38,462 nt of DNA, from positions 1 through 38,462 of the forward strand of contig JAGBLF010000020.1 of assembly GCA_017635595.1 (NCBI GenBank). The letters run 5' to 3'. The notes beneath the pieces are model-generated. The model made no database searches. It was not told the origin of the DNA and saw only the letters and a program-made list of their open reading frames with translations. Each line of letters starts with the position of its first letter. The stretch's first letter is position 1. The translations under genes were made by a program, and so were the position numbers. This stretch comes from Alphaproteobacteria bacterium (lineage in GTDB: Bacteria > Pseudomonadota > Alphaproteobacteria > RF32 > CAG-239). This document shows, one piece after another, positions 7,584-17,040 of this stretch.

Positions 7584-8667
7584 ACTTGCGTCCCTTTCTG
7601 AAAAGTCTTCTGTATCGCCCGTCTTTGCGGAAATAATTATGCTTCTGATGATGTATCATGTCAAGCAAAATACCTTCTCTGATACCTCTGTCGGCAATTG
7701 TAATTTCGGATATCGGCCAAAACGAACACAGTGCTTCGATAATTGTGCAGCCTGCCATGGTTAAATCGGCTTTTTGTTTGCCGATACAAGAATGGCGGCA
7801 GCGTCCTTCATAGCCCATATTTTTAATGCGCGATATAACTTTTTCGATATCGGAACCGGACATAGCCAGCCCATCAACCGCCGCACGATTATAATGAGGC
7901 AAATTCAAATGAACGGCGCCCAAAACCGTTACGGTTCCCGAAGTACCGATGACCTGAATTTCCTGATTTTCGATAGCTTCGCGAACATGATATTTATCTT
8001 CAAATTCCTGCAAAATTTTCTGCGTGCGTTCAACTATGGTATCATAAGCCAAAGTTGTCATATCTTTCCCCGGAAAGGCCTCCGAAATTGTCACAACGCC
8101 GTAAGGGAGCGATACAAATCCTTCAATAAAGGTTTTACCCGTTTCGGTAATTCGGGCCAGCGAAATTTCGGTTGAACCACCGCCGATATCAAAGACAAGT
8201 GCTCTTTTAAGCATACGGTTTAACAGCGGCATACAGCCGACAACCGCTAATCTGGCCTCCTCTTTGGATGAAATAACTTCCATTGACAGGCCTGTTTCTT
8301 TAGCCACGATTTTTTCAAAATCCTGACAATTCAAGGCGCGACGACAAGCTGCTGTTGCCACAAAGCGCATTCTGACAATCGGTGCATATTCTTCAACAAT
8401 GGCACTGCACACTTTAAGCGCGGCTACCGTGCGGCGAATAGCTGCTTTTGAAAGCATATTGTCATTAATAATTCCCTCGCCTAAACGGGTAATTTTAGAA
8501 TACGTTTCAACAACATGAAACGAACTCGGTGTCGGTTGGGCAATAACCAAACGGCAGGAATTTGTGCCTAAATCAATCGCCGCATAACATCCGTTAGTCG
8601 TGCTTTGGTTTACTTCGACTTTTTTCCTGTCAGTTTTCGTATTATTTGTCTGTTGCCCTTTCTTCAC
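7555..8667 (-). CDS. Ppx/GppA family phosphatase, first copy
   Basis: A 370-residue paralogue of the next gene. It has the ATP-type loops AAIDLGTNSCRLVIA near residue 30 and LVFDIGGGSTEISLA near 160, plus ITRLGEGI, ATAACRRALNCQDF and ISSKEEARLAVVG. The N-terminus has about 25 extra polar residues and the C-terminus a basic tail (RKDGRYRRLFRKGRKYGG). The start is a GTG at 8667, two bases after the ccrM stop; no in-frame ATG lies before the conserved domain. Known members degrade polyphosphate or pppGpp. Having two different copies in one operon suggests that the tasks are split. Confidence 0.88.
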   Translation of the reverse strand: MKKGQQTNNTKTDRKKVEVNQSTTNGCYAAIDLGTNSCRLVIAQPTPSSFHVVETYSKITRLGEGIINDNMLSKAAIRRTVAALKVCSAIVEEYAPIVRMRFVATAACRRALNCQDFEKIVAKETGLSMEVISSKEEARLAVVGCMPLLNRMLKRALVFDIGGGSTEISLARITETGKTFIEGFVSLPYGVVTISEAFPGKDMTTLAYDTIVERTQKILQEFEDKYHVREAIENQEIQVIGTSGTVTVLGAVHLNLPHYNRAAVDGLAMSGSDIEKVISRIKNMGYEGRCRHSCIGKQKADLTMAGCTIIEALCSFWPISEITIADRGIREGILLDMIHHQKHNYFRKDGRYRRLFRKGRKYGGKKSGSN

Positions 8668-8669
8668 TT

Positions 8670-9758
<1,089 letters not shown>

Positions 9759-9867
9759 TCACCTGTTTCAATTATTACAAAGATAAAGTTTTAAAGTTAT
9801 AATTTTATTAATAATTGAATAAAAATTTTACGACAACACAGATAATTTCTGATATAAAACGCTCTGA

Positions 9868-10410
9868 TCAGCGCACATCCTTAAATATTTTTTTTAAGGA
9901 TTCTTCATACTTTTCGACGATTGCTATTTCGGCCTTACTGAAAGTTTCCTGCGCCATACGCTTTTGTTGCATTTTAATCATTTCAAGCGATGTTACATCA
10001 TTTCGACGCGCTTCAATCTGCTTAATAACGGCCAAAGCTGTGCGTCTGACTTGCAGATATTGCAAAAGCGAAACCACACGTTGTTGTACATAAAAGAACC
10101 GATTTGCATCCCAGCAAATTCTGATAAACCAGTATTTAGCGTGCCAATTCATACTATTCTGTATGCTGTCCGCATGAGAAGAAACCATTAAATCTTTAGC
10201 AAAAGGCTGTTGCACAAATCGCGGCCAATATTTTATAATACCGCGCACTTCCGTTTCGGTAACAACATCCTGATAATATGGCCTTTTGGCTTCAACTGCT
10301 TTGTGATAACGATGCCAACTGGTTTCAACCACATTAAGTTTCAGTACACCGGCAATGGCAACCCACCCCAACACCAGAAACATTGTTTTGCTGAGCTTAT
10401 CTCCTACCAT
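9868..10410 (-). CDS. Hypothetical protein with one N-terminal membrane helix
   Basis: A 180-residue protein I do not recognise. Residues 8-26 form a hydrophobic helix (TMFLVLGWVAIAGVLKL) followed by a soluble, charged part, helical in its second half (QQRVVSLLQYLQVRRTALAV, then EARRNDVTSLEMIKMQQKRM). It is rich in Arg, Lys and Trp in the middle (WHAKYWFIRICWDANRFFY). GGAGG lies seven bases before the ATG, making the start secure, and the frame overlaps the end of the HAD gene by seven bases. It is therefore translated with that gene and probably works with it. Confidence 0.7.
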   Translation of the reverse strand: MVGDKLSKTMFLVLGWVAIAGVLKLNVVETSWHRYHKAVEAKRPYYQDVVTETEVRGIIKYWPRFVQQPFAKDLMVSSHADSIQNSMNWHAKYWFIRICWDANRFFYVQQRVVSLLQYLQVRRTALAVIKQIEARRNDVTSLEMIKMQQKRMAQETFSKAEIAIVEKYEESLKKIFKDVR

Positions 10411-11231
10411 ACCAGTTCCTCCGCATAATAATCTATATTCAAACCATAGTTATCGGCCAACTCGGTCAGTTGCTGAGCCACATCACCGACTAGCAGATGA
10501 ACACCGTTCGTTAAAAACAGCGTTTGCGCTCCAAAGGCATTTCCCATACGCATATCCGTTGACATACAGTCACCTATAACCAAGCACCGCTTTTTCTGCA
10601 ATCCGCTAATATTCTCGGTCAGATAAGAAGCAATTCGAACGTCCGGTTTGCCGAACGGAATAATTTTTCCACCCAACAAAGCATATTTTTCGGCAACGGC
10701 CCCCACACTCGCACGTACGCCGTCTTCATGAACAACCGAAGTATTATTACCTATACAGAGCATTGGTAAATTCAAATGCAAAGCTTGTTCCAAAACCGGA
10801 AAGATTTCAGCCATATCAACACCTTCTGCCGATGTTTCGGCCACGACAAAATCAGCCATTACCATACTTTCGGCCATGCGATACGGCAGACCGTCAACGG
10901 CATGCGACGGACAACCGGACAGATTGTAATACGTTTTGCCTAAATTCTTATGATTTTTCAAATAAAAATGAGCAATTTCGCCAGCCGTAATCATGGCATA
11001 AAAAATATTCATCGGAATATCTCTTTGTTTCAAAAAATAATACAAGTCACGTACGCGCATACCCGTATTTGAAACCAGTGCAATTTTTTTGCCGCTCTGA
11101 TACATTTTAATTAAAGTATCGATACATGAACCGACAACGGTACCGCCACGCAACAAGACCCCGTTGACACCGCATAAAACAAAATCGAATTCATCTTTGA
11201 TTCTGGATATATAGTTAATTTTTCGGTTCAT
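10404..11231 (-). CDS. TIGR01459-type HAD class IIA protein lacking the catalytic aspartate
   Basis: A 275-residue member of the NagD-like HAD group that is widespread in alphaproteobacteria. Family members begin with a motif like CDVWGVL, where the Asp is the phosphoryl-accepting nucleophile. Here the same place reads CGVNGVL: residue 21 is Gly (codon GGT at 11169-11171). The other motifs look intact: IALVSNTGMRV (motif II), FGKPDVRI (motif III lysine) and VIGDCMSTDM (motif IV). The protein is thus probably a non-catalytic HAD or binds a ligand. The ATG at 11231 is preferred to a TTG at 11237; the ribosome binding site is weak. A hairpin lies just upstream at 11247-11278. Confidence 0.85.
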   Translation of the reverse strand: MNRKINYISRIKDEFDFVLCGVNGVLLRGGTVVGSCIDTLIKMYQSGKKIALVSNTGMRVRDLYYFLKQRDIPMNIFYAMITAGEIAHFYLKNHKNLGKTYYNLSGCPSHAVDGLPYRMAESMVMADFVVAETSAEGVDMAEIFPVLEQALHLNLPMLCIGNNTSVVHEDGVRASVGAVAEKYALLGGKIIPFGKPDVRIASYLTENISGLQKKRCLVIGDCMSTDMRMGNAFGAQTLFLTNGVHLLVGDVAQQLTELADNYGLNIDYYAEELVW

Positions 11232-11246
11232 TTCCAAATTTTTCCC

Positions 11247-11278
11247 AATTCACTGTTTTGACACTATAACAGTGAATT
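11247..11278 (-). promoter_or_regulatory. Perfect 11-bp inverted repeat just upstream of the HAD gene
   Basis: AATTCACTGTT (11247-11257) and AACAGTGAATT (11268-11278) are perfect complements around a ten-base loop. The repeat ends 16 bases before the ATG at 11231 and 22 bases after the stop of the thioredoxin-like gene. No T run follows the stem on the minus strand, so it is a poor terminator there. An operator or an mRNA hairpin controlling the HAD gene fits better. Confidence 0.45.
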
Positions 11279-11299
11279 AGTAAAAAATTAGATAACATT

Positions 11300-11752
11300 T
11301 TATTGTAAAAGAAAGTCATTTATGGAATTTGTGATTTTTGCATTAAAATAAGACGGATTATCTATCCAATCTTGCGGATTATCGATTTTATAATAACCTT
11401 GGCTTAAACCGTCATTAATTCTAACCACCACCAACGACAGCGGCTGAGTCAAATTATAATCAAGTTGCATGGTAAATTCGCTGCGCTCAGAATAGTCTAT
11501 TTCAAAAATATTTAAAACCGTAATAAACTCTCTGGCATACAAATCATAAATCATCTCGATGGCTTTCGGACAAGATCCGCAATAATTATTACCGTCGTAA
11601 AAAACGAACAATACGGATTTATTCCAATTTTCAGGGCTTTCCTCGACATATTTTTGAATAAAAGAATTAGTACCCGATAAATCAACATATTGCGCCTGCA
11701 CGTTATTTGACAGCAGTACGGCCCAAACGATTAAAAATATTTGCTTAAACAT
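11300..11752 (-). CDS. Exported thioredoxin-fold protein with a CGSC motif
   Basis: A 150-residue protein with a cleavable signal peptide (IFLIVWAVLLSNNVQAQ, cut near residue 20). The mature part has a thioredoxin-like CxxC (NYCGSCPKAIEM, about residues 57-68) after the strand SVLFVFYD, and a likely cis-proline in TQPLSLVVV. CGSC differs from the CGPC of thioredoxin and the CPHC of DsbA, so its role (reductase, isomerase or copper chaperone) is open. It should act in the periplasm. It lies 19 bases after the aminopeptidase gene, as the last gene of the prmA operon. Confidence 0.7.
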   Translation of the reverse strand: MFKQIFLIVWAVLLSNNVQAQYVDLSGTNSFIQKYVEESPENWNKSVLFVFYDGNNYCGSCPKAIEMIYDLYAREFITVLNIFEIDYSERSEFTMQLDYNLTQPLSLVVVRINDGLSQGYYKIDNPQDWIDNPSYFNAKITNSINDFLLQ

Positions 11753-11771
11753 ATCCGCCCCTCAAAAAACA

Positions 11772-13469
11772 TCAGAGAGGGGAACAGGCCTTTTCCAACC
11801 ATAATTTTGCTTCACTGCTAAGATAAGGAGTTAAAGTGTTATACACATCTTGATGATAGGAATTTAACCACTCCCGTTCCCCCGCACCAAGCATATATTT
11901 ATCGATTAGTTTTTTATCAATAGGCACTTTGGTCAGATAACAGAATTTCAAAAATTCGGCGGATTCAACATCCTTCACGATAGTCGTGTACTGCAGATTT
12001 TCTATACGAATACCATATTTGCCTTCCTTATAAACACCTGGTTCATTTGAACATACCATATTCGATCTGAACCCATATTCTGAACTGCCGACAGAAATAC
12101 TGATCGGTCCTTCATGCACATTTCCGAAGCAAGCCACACCGTGACCGGTTCCGTGTTTATAATCTTCGCCGTTTTGCCATAAATTGGCGCGCGCGATAAC
12201 ATCAAGCTTTATACCGGCCGTTCCGACGGGAAATCTGACCTGAGCCAAGGCAATATGTGCTTTAAGAACAGTGGTAAAATCTTTAATCATTTCCGTAGTC
12301 GGCGTTCCGAGAGCAATGGTTCGTGTGACATCGGTCGTACCGTCTAAATACTGCCCGCCGCTGTCAAGCAACAACAAGCCGTTTTCCGGCAGTAGCGTAT
12401 TGGTTTCATGTGTCGGCTGATAGTGGACAATTGCTCCGTTTTCACCGGCCGCTGCAATTGTTTCAAAACTTTCTGAAAAGAAATATTCTTGTTCGGCTCG
12501 CAACGCATGAAGTTTTTTTACAATATCCAACTCCGTTAACCCGTGCGGTTGTTTTTCGAGCCAACAGAACAAATTAACCAGAGCAACACCATCACGAATA
12601 TGACAATTAATCATACCTTGCAGTTCGACATCATTTTTAATCGCCTTCAATTCCTGACAAATATCCGGAGCTTTGTTAAAAGATACTTCATCGCTCAGCA
12701 GCAGTTTAATCTTTTCGGGAGTGGTATGCCCGTCATAAAGTATTTTTGCGTCTTTTAATCCCGATAATGTATCGGCTAATTTGTTCCAAGGTTTTACCGG
12801 TAAATCCGCTTGTAACCGATCGGAGAACAATATTACATCACCTTTAAGCGAAATCAAGGCATAAGCCCTTACAACCGGCGAACATGGTAAATCACGCGCA
12901 TACAAATTCAACAGCCACGACACACTGTCAGCCGAAGTAAATAAATAATAATCACTTTGTTTTTCCAAAAGCATATCGGCAACAAGTTTGCATTTTTCTT
13001 CACGGCTTTTTCCGGCAAATTGCACATCGCGCCTCATTGCCGTAACCGGTCCGACACTGTCTGAGTGCAGCCAATCTCCGGCATCAACAAACCGGATATC
13101 ACGATACCGGCGCTTCAAAAATTCCATCTCGACAATCGGATGACACCATGCATCATACCCGATATCGGAAATTCCCTTTTCTTGCAATAAGTCGCAAACA
13201 TTTTTAAATCGCGGCATTTTATCAACAACGGTAATTTCATTAACGTTAACCTGCCGGCGTGCTTGCAATTCATAGCGACCGTCCACAAGCAAATAAGCAT
13301 TATCGGACGTTACGGCTAATATACCGGCCGACCCCGAAAAACCGCAAACGTTTTTAATTTTATGTTCGCTCGGCAAAATATCCTGCCCGATAAAGCGGTT
13401 GCCGTGACTGATAACATAAGCCCCTAAACCGCATTGTTTCATTTTATTGCGAATTTCATCCAATGTCAT
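11772..13469 (-). CDS. M24B aminopeptidase P (Xaa-Pro aminopeptidase)
   Basis: Removes the N-terminal residue from peptides with proline in second place; cytoplasmic, two-metal enzyme. The 565 residues match the long three-domain form: two creatinase-like N-terminal domains (MTLDEIRNKMKQCGLGAYVI and a second near 155-300) and a C-terminal pita-bread catalytic domain. The five metal ligands are visible in LLDSGGQYLDGTTDVTR (two Asp), FGNVHEGP (His), SNEPGVY (Glu) and YGIRIENL (Glu). A short M24_C tail ends in LWLEKACSPL. The ATG is separated from the prmA stop by one base, so the two are co-translated. Confidence 0.93.
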   Translation of the reverse strand: MTLDEIRNKMKQCGLGAYVISHGNRFIGQDILPSEHKIKNVCGFSGSAGILAVTSDNAYLLVDGRYELQARRQVNVNEITVVDKMPRFKNVCDLLQEKGISDIGYDAWCHPIVEMEFLKRRYRDIRFVDAGDWLHSDSVGPVTAMRRDVQFAGKSREEKCKLVADMLLEKQSDYYLFTSADSVSWLLNLYARDLPCSPVVRAYALISLKGDVILFSDRLQADLPVKPWNKLADTLSGLKDAKILYDGHTTPEKIKLLLSDEVSFNKAPDICQELKAIKNDVELQGMINCHIRDGVALVNLFCWLEKQPHGLTELDIVKKLHALRAEQEYFFSESFETIAAAGENGAIVHYQPTHETNTLLPENGLLLLDSGGQYLDGTTDVTRTIALGTPTTEMIKDFTTVLKAHIALAQVRFPVGTAGIKLDVIARANLWQNGEDYKHGTGHGVACFGNVHEGPISISVGSSEYGFRSNMVCSNEPGVYKEGKYGIRIENLQYTTIVKDVESAEFLKFCYLTKVPIDKKLIDKYMLGAGEREWLNSYHQDVYNTLTPYLSSEAKLWLEKACSPL

Positions 13470-13470
13470 A

Positions 13471-14355
13471 TTATTTTGCCTTTTTTAATAATGCCGCGCG
13501 CCAATTATCGGCTTCATATACTTTTTCCAAGCGCAAACCAAATTTTTCATGTGCTTCGATAACCCAATCAACCTGATCTTCTATAAAGCCGGATATAACG
13601 GCATAACCGCCCTCTTTCAGATATTTAGCCATATCTTCAGCCATTGCAATCAAAGGACGCGCTAAAATATTGGCTAAAATAATGTCATAAGGGGCATTGT
13701 CTTGAACCGTTTTTGATTGGTAGCCATCGCTGTAAACCGCCGTAATTTGCGCTTCGACACCATTATCGGCGGCATTTTGTTTTGTAACCGCCACAGACTC
13801 GTCATCAATATCTACCGCAACAATTTTAGCCGCAGGCCATATTTTGGCCGCTGCCAGCGACAAAATTCCCGAGCCCGTTCCGACATCTAAAACGCGCGGC
13901 GTAAAATCTATCTGTTTATGAATATCTGAAATCCCCTGCAAACAGCATTTAGTCGTTTGATGTTCCGAACCGAAAGCGGTCGCGGCATAAACTTTAATAC
14001 CGATTTTACCTTTGGTATCTATATTTTTTTCATGAATACCGTAAACCAAAAATTCGGCAACATCAACCGGCGCAAATTCAATAACATTATCGGCCAGCCA
14101 ATCCTGACTGCTGAGTATTTCGACTTCATACGGCGGCAATTCGATACCGTTTTCTGCGGCGGCCTTTTCCAAAGCGCTTTCTTGAACATCATGGCGCATA
14201 TAACCGACAAGCTGTTCCAATCTGTCATCGGTATAATCATTGGTCACAACCTCAAAAAAATCTTCGGCAAATTCCTGCAATCGTTCATTAACTTCAGTAC
14301 ATGGTTCAAATTTAACAATTTTACAACTTCCGGTATTAGCACTCATTTCTTTCAT
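13471..14355 (-). CDS. prmA: Ribosomal protein L11 methyltransferase PrmA
   Basis: SAM-dependent methyltransferase that trimethylates lysines and the N-terminus of ribosomal protein L11; its substrate gene rplK lies 3.5 kb away in this window. The class I SAM motif is RVLDVGTGSGILSLAAAK, followed by VAVDIDDESV and the PrmA signature DIILANILARPL. An N-terminal substrate-recognition domain precedes them. The frame is open to 14409, but the ATG at 14355 gives the family's usual length (294 residues) and follows AAGGA closely; the ATG at 14346 is also possible. The bases further upstream look like promoter rather than coding. It begins an operon with the aminopeptidase and the thioredoxin-like gene. 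Confidence 0.92.
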   Translation of the reverse strand: MKEMSANTGSCKIVKFEPCTEVNERLQEFAEDFFEVVTNDYTDDRLEQLVGYMRHDVQESALEKAAAENGIELPPYEVEILSSQDWLADNVIEFAPVDVAEFLVYGIHEKNIDTKGKIGIKVYAATAFGSEHQTTKCCLQGISDIHKQIDFTPRVLDVGTGSGILSLAAAKIWPAAKIVAVDIDDESVAVTKQNAADNGVEAQITAVYSDGYQSKTVQDNAPYDIILANILARPLIAMAEDMAKYLKEGGYAVISGFIEDQVDWVIEAHEKFGLRLEKVYEADNWRAALLKKAK

Positions 14356-14425
14356 ATTCCTTCTTGATTCCGTATACAGTTTCATATAGAATATATAAGA
14401 CTTAAACATTAAAATAGAGTTTATA

Positions 14426-15682
14426 ATGATTGATTTAAAACTTTTTTTTCAAATAGTTGTAATTACTTGTTGCTTTTATTCAAATGTCTCTGCACAAGTA
14501 AAATCTGATCGTGAATATTGGGTAAATTTTGCTTACAAATTATCACGCCCTATCCTAGAAAATATGAGTAAAGGCCAATTAAAACAGAATATGCCTATTG
14601 ATGTCAGTACAACGTTTAACCGTCCGCATGAAATCGGTTACGCTGAAGGTTTTGCACGCTTAATGGCGGGTATTTCTCCATGGTTATCCTTACCTGACGA
14701 TACTTCAGATGAAGGTATAAAACGCCGACAGTTGCGTGAATGGGCGTTATTAAGCTATAAAAATGCTGTGGATCCCCAAAATCCTGACTACTTACTATGG
14801 GGTAAAAACGGGCAAATACTTGTTGAAGCAGCTTATATAGCTGAAAGTTTTTTACGTTCTTATGATACCTTGTGGCAACCATTGGATAATACAACTAAAC
14901 AGCGTTATATTGAAAAATTCAAGGCAACACGCAATATTGATCCTCCATATACAAACTGGTACCTGTTTTCCGGAATTATCGAGGCCTTTTTAGCAAAGGC
15001 CGATCATCCATGTGATTTATTTCGTCTTAATACGGCAATTCGCAAAACAGAAGAATGGTATATCGGAGATGGTTGGTTTTCTGATGGGCCGGATTTTGCA
15101 TTTGATTACTACACTAGCTATGTATTTCACCCGATGTATTTAGAAATTTTACATACAGCCGAACAAAAACATATCTATACCCGCATAGATTACTCGGCAT
15201 ATTACAAGCGTGAACTCTATCGTGCACAAAGATATTCAATCATTCTCGAACGTTTAATCTCGCCTGAAGGAACTTTTCCTCCAGTTGGACGTTCTATTAC
15301 TTATCGTACGGCAGTTATGCAACCATTAGCTCTTTTGGCTTTGAATGAACAACTACCGAACGAGTTACCGAATGGTCAAGTACGAGCAGCACTGACTGCT
15401 GTTTTGCACCGGATGTTTGATACTGATGATAATTTTACTGAAAAAGGGTACCTGAAACTTGGATTTTACGGCCATCAACCGGAAATTGCCGATTTCTATA
15501 CCAACACAGGCAGTCTATATATGGCCTCACTCATATTATTGCCGCTCGGACTACCTGAAACGCATAGTTTTTGGCAAGCCCCTGCAGAAGACTGGACACA
15601 AAAAAAAGCATGGAACGGACAAAGTTTTCCGCAAGACCATATGTGGAAAGATGCTATTCCTCAGATCAGAGATAAATGGTAA
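14426..15682 (+). CDS. Secreted DUF2264 family protein
   Basis: A 418-residue protein of the DUF2264 family, mainly known from Bacteroidetes, actinobacteria and fungi and thought to have a helical-barrel fold like that of polysaccharide-degrading enzymes. The first 23 residues are a signal peptide (LFFQIVVITCCFYSNVSAQ). Family blocks include NRPHEIGYAEGFARLMAGI, YLLWGKNGQILVEAAYIAE, NWYLFSGIIEAFL, EWYIGDGWFSDGPDFAFDYY and SPEGTFPPVGRSITYR. The role may be hydrolysis or lysis of host or dietary glycans in the periplasm, but no activity is established for it. There is no clear Shine-Dalgarno. It stands alone, divergent from prmA, and looks like an acquired gene. Confidence 0.85.
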   Translation: MIDLKLFFQIVVITCCFYSNVSAQVKSDREYWVNFAYKLSRPILENMSKGQLKQNMPIDVSTTFNRPHEIGYAEGFARLMAGISPWLSLPDDTSDEGIKRRQLREWALLSYKNAVDPQNPDYLLWGKNGQILVEAAYIAESFLRSYDTLWQPLDNTTKQRYIEKFKATRNIDPPYTNWYLFSGIIEAFLAKADHPCDLFRLNTAIRKTEEWYIGDGWFSDGPDFAFDYYTSYVFHPMYLEILHTAEQKHIYTRIDYSAYYKRELYRAQRYSIILERLISPEGTFPPVGRSITYRTAVMQPLALLALNEQLPNELPNGQVRAALTAVLHRMFDTDDNFTEKGYLKLGFYGHQPEIADFYTNTGSLYMASLILLPLGLPETHSFWQAPAEDWTQKKAWNGQSFPQDHMWKDAIPQIRDKW

Positions 15683-15772
15683 GAAAAATATTTTATTTTG
15701 TTATGACTTTTTTTACCAACTGTCATTTATAGTGTAAGTTGTATATGTACATAAACAAAAGAAGAGTATCAC

Positions 15773-16657
15773 ATGAACAAGATATTTATTTCAGTTTTAT
15801 CCCTTATCCTTGTGTGCTTAGCCAGTGAGAGCCGAAGTGACTGGGGTGAAAACGCGAAGGCTCAGATTAACGAATTTTCCGAAAACGTCAGAGATGGTGC
15901 CGTTAATGCCACGAATAACATTTCAAGAGCACTGCACTCTCTTGTAGAACGGGATAATAAAAACTATTGGCTTAACAACATTCGCTCATATAAATCCTTT
16001 CCCATCAATTTTTACAACGGCAATGGTTGGAAATATGACGGCAATAAAGAACGTGAAGAAATAGCTACCCGTGAGTATAAGCATAATGTGGTTGTTTCAG
16101 CAAACCTCGGACAAAGAATGATAGATTCGGAAACATTTACCGTTACGGTGCATCATAACAGTCCGCGCTATGTACCTGAGCAAAAAACAACATTCTACGG
16201 TGTCAACAGCGAGCTGGTTTTAACAAGTGACAACGAATTAGAACCTATCGGTGAAGTTAAAATGGAAGGTCTCTATTATTTATTGTTTGATCCGTATCAA
16301 GACGGCAGAATCGTGATGATTGATGAAACAGGACGTTTTTTGCATCTGGTTTGCCGCATTTACAGAGATGAGTTGGTATTACCTAAAAGACCTAATCTTG
16401 TGACACCTAAAAATGCCCGTGTCAATAAAATATCGGGCGTTAAACAAACATCTGAGGCACCTAAATTTAATTTTGAAATCAAATATGACGGCTTGCGTGA
16501 TGATGAAATGGCATTTATCTATATCACATCCGAAAACGGCGGACAGGCTCAACGCTTTACCTATCCTGCATCACAAAAAGTCATTAATATTTACGGCAAC
16601 AAAATCCAAATTATTAAGCCGTATACCGATAAAATCGAATACATGATTTTGGATTAG
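15773..16657 (+). CDS. Hypothetical exported protein
   Basis: A 294-residue protein I do not recognise. Residues 1-22 form a signal peptide (IFISVLSLILVCLASESRS). The segment 23-60 (NAKAQINEFSENVRDGAVNA) is helical and amphipathic; the remainder looks beta-rich, with alternating hydrophobic strands (REYKHNVVVSANLGQRM, ETFTVTVHHN, GRIVMIDETGRFLHLVCRIY). No cysteine pair, lipobox or catalytic motif stands out. AGAAGAG lies eight bases before the ATG and a strong terminator follows at 16673, so it is a single-gene unit. It should be periplasmic or outer-membrane associated. Confidence 0.75.
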   Translation: MNKIFISVLSLILVCLASESRSDWGENAKAQINEFSENVRDGAVNATNNISRALHSLVERDNKNYWLNNIRSYKSFPINFYNGNGWKYDGNKEREEIATREYKHNVVVSANLGQRMIDSETFTVTVHHNSPRYVPEQKTTFYGVNSELVLTSDNELEPIGEVKMEGLYYLLFDPYQDGRIVMIDETGRFLHLVCRIYRDELVLPKRPNLVTPKNARVNKISGVKQTSEAPKFNFEIKYDGLRDDEMAFIYITSENGGQAQRFTYPASQKVINIYGNKIQIIKPYTDKIEYMILD

Positions 16658-16672
16658 ACAATCCGTATTTGC

Positions 16673-16703
16673 AAAAAACTCCGTTTCAACGGAGTTTTTT
16701 TTT
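16673..16703 (+). terminator. Rho-independent terminator of the exported-protein gene
   Basis: ACTCCG (16678-16683) pairs with CGGAGT (16690-16695) around a six-base loop; A5 before and T9 after extend the stem and give the U tract. It lies 15 bases after the stop at 16657. Confidence 0.85.
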
Positions 16704-16705
16704 GT

Positions 16706-16772
16706 GCTCGGATAACGCGGTTAATACGCAAGTTCGTCCTTTTGCGCCGTGTACAAAAGCCTACCGGCACGG
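16706..16772. repeat. Intergenic repeat, copy 1 (partial)
   Basis: Begins GCTCGGATAACGCGGTTAAT and continues through ACGCAAGTTCGTCCTTTTGCG and GTGTACA. It matches copy 2 (16955-17035) nearly base for base over about 50 bases and copy 3 over the first 25. The second half of the hairpin seen in copy 3 is replaced here by unrelated bases, so this is a degraded copy. Confidence 0.8.
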
Positions 16773-16810
16773 CATTAAAAGCTCAACAATAACAATCATC
16801 ATCAGACATG

Positions 16811-16866
16811 ATTTTTATAATTGTCATCCTTGGACGCGATTTTTATAATTGTCATCCTTGGATGCA
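16811..16866. repeat. Two tandem 28-bp repeats
   Basis: The unit ATTTTTATAATTGTCATCCT followed by TGGAYGCR occurs twice head to tail (16811-16838 and 16839-16866), with about two differences. The second unit runs into the palindromic element at 16847-16944, so this looks like duplication of that element's left end. Confidence 0.85.
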
Positions 16867-16944
16867 AGTCTGAGGATCCCGGCTGTTTAAAAAATGATTC
16901 GGCCGAGATTCTCGCCTTCGCCGTGCTCGGCAAGAATGACAATT
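16847..16944. repeat. MITE-like palindromic element of about 98 bp
   Basis: Ends in inverted repeats: AATTGTCATCCTTGG (16847-16861) and GCAAGAATGACAATT (16930-16944), matching in 13 of 15 positions. Inside, ATCCCGGCTG pairs imperfectly with CGGCCGAGAT, and each flank has its own small hairpin (ATCCT..AGGAT; ATTCTCGCC..GGCAAGAAT). The whole would fold as a branched structure. Short elements with GTCATCCTTGG-like ends are common between genes in many alphaproteobacteria; there is no ORF in it. Confidence 0.7.
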
Positions 16945-16954
16945 AAGCAAAAAA

Positions 16955-17035
16955 ACTCGAATAACGCGGTTAATACGCAAGTTCGTCCTTTTGCGCGGTG
17001 TACAACAAATAGTACATAAGACAACCGGCACAGAA
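16955..17035. repeat. Intergenic repeat, copy 2
   Basis: Begins AACTCGAATAACGCGGTTAA and continues to the loop TGTACAACAAATAGTACA and ACCGGCAC. The first ~55 bases match copy 1 and the loop matches copy 3 exactly. The arm bases next to the loop differ from copy 3 and no longer pair with each other. Confidence 0.8.
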
Positions 17036-17040
17036 TCAAA

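Noticed and set aside
7774..8175. A 133-codon plus-strand frame opposite the first Ppx/GppA gene
   Set aside because: It is antisense to conserved phosphatase motifs and has no start signal.
13957..14367. A 136-codon plus-strand frame opposite prmA
   Set aside because: prmA has all its motifs in the other strand; the shadow has no binding site and resembles no protein.
16811..16866. Possible CRISPR units
   Set aside because: Two 28-bp repeats directly adjoin with no spacer, and there are no cas genes.
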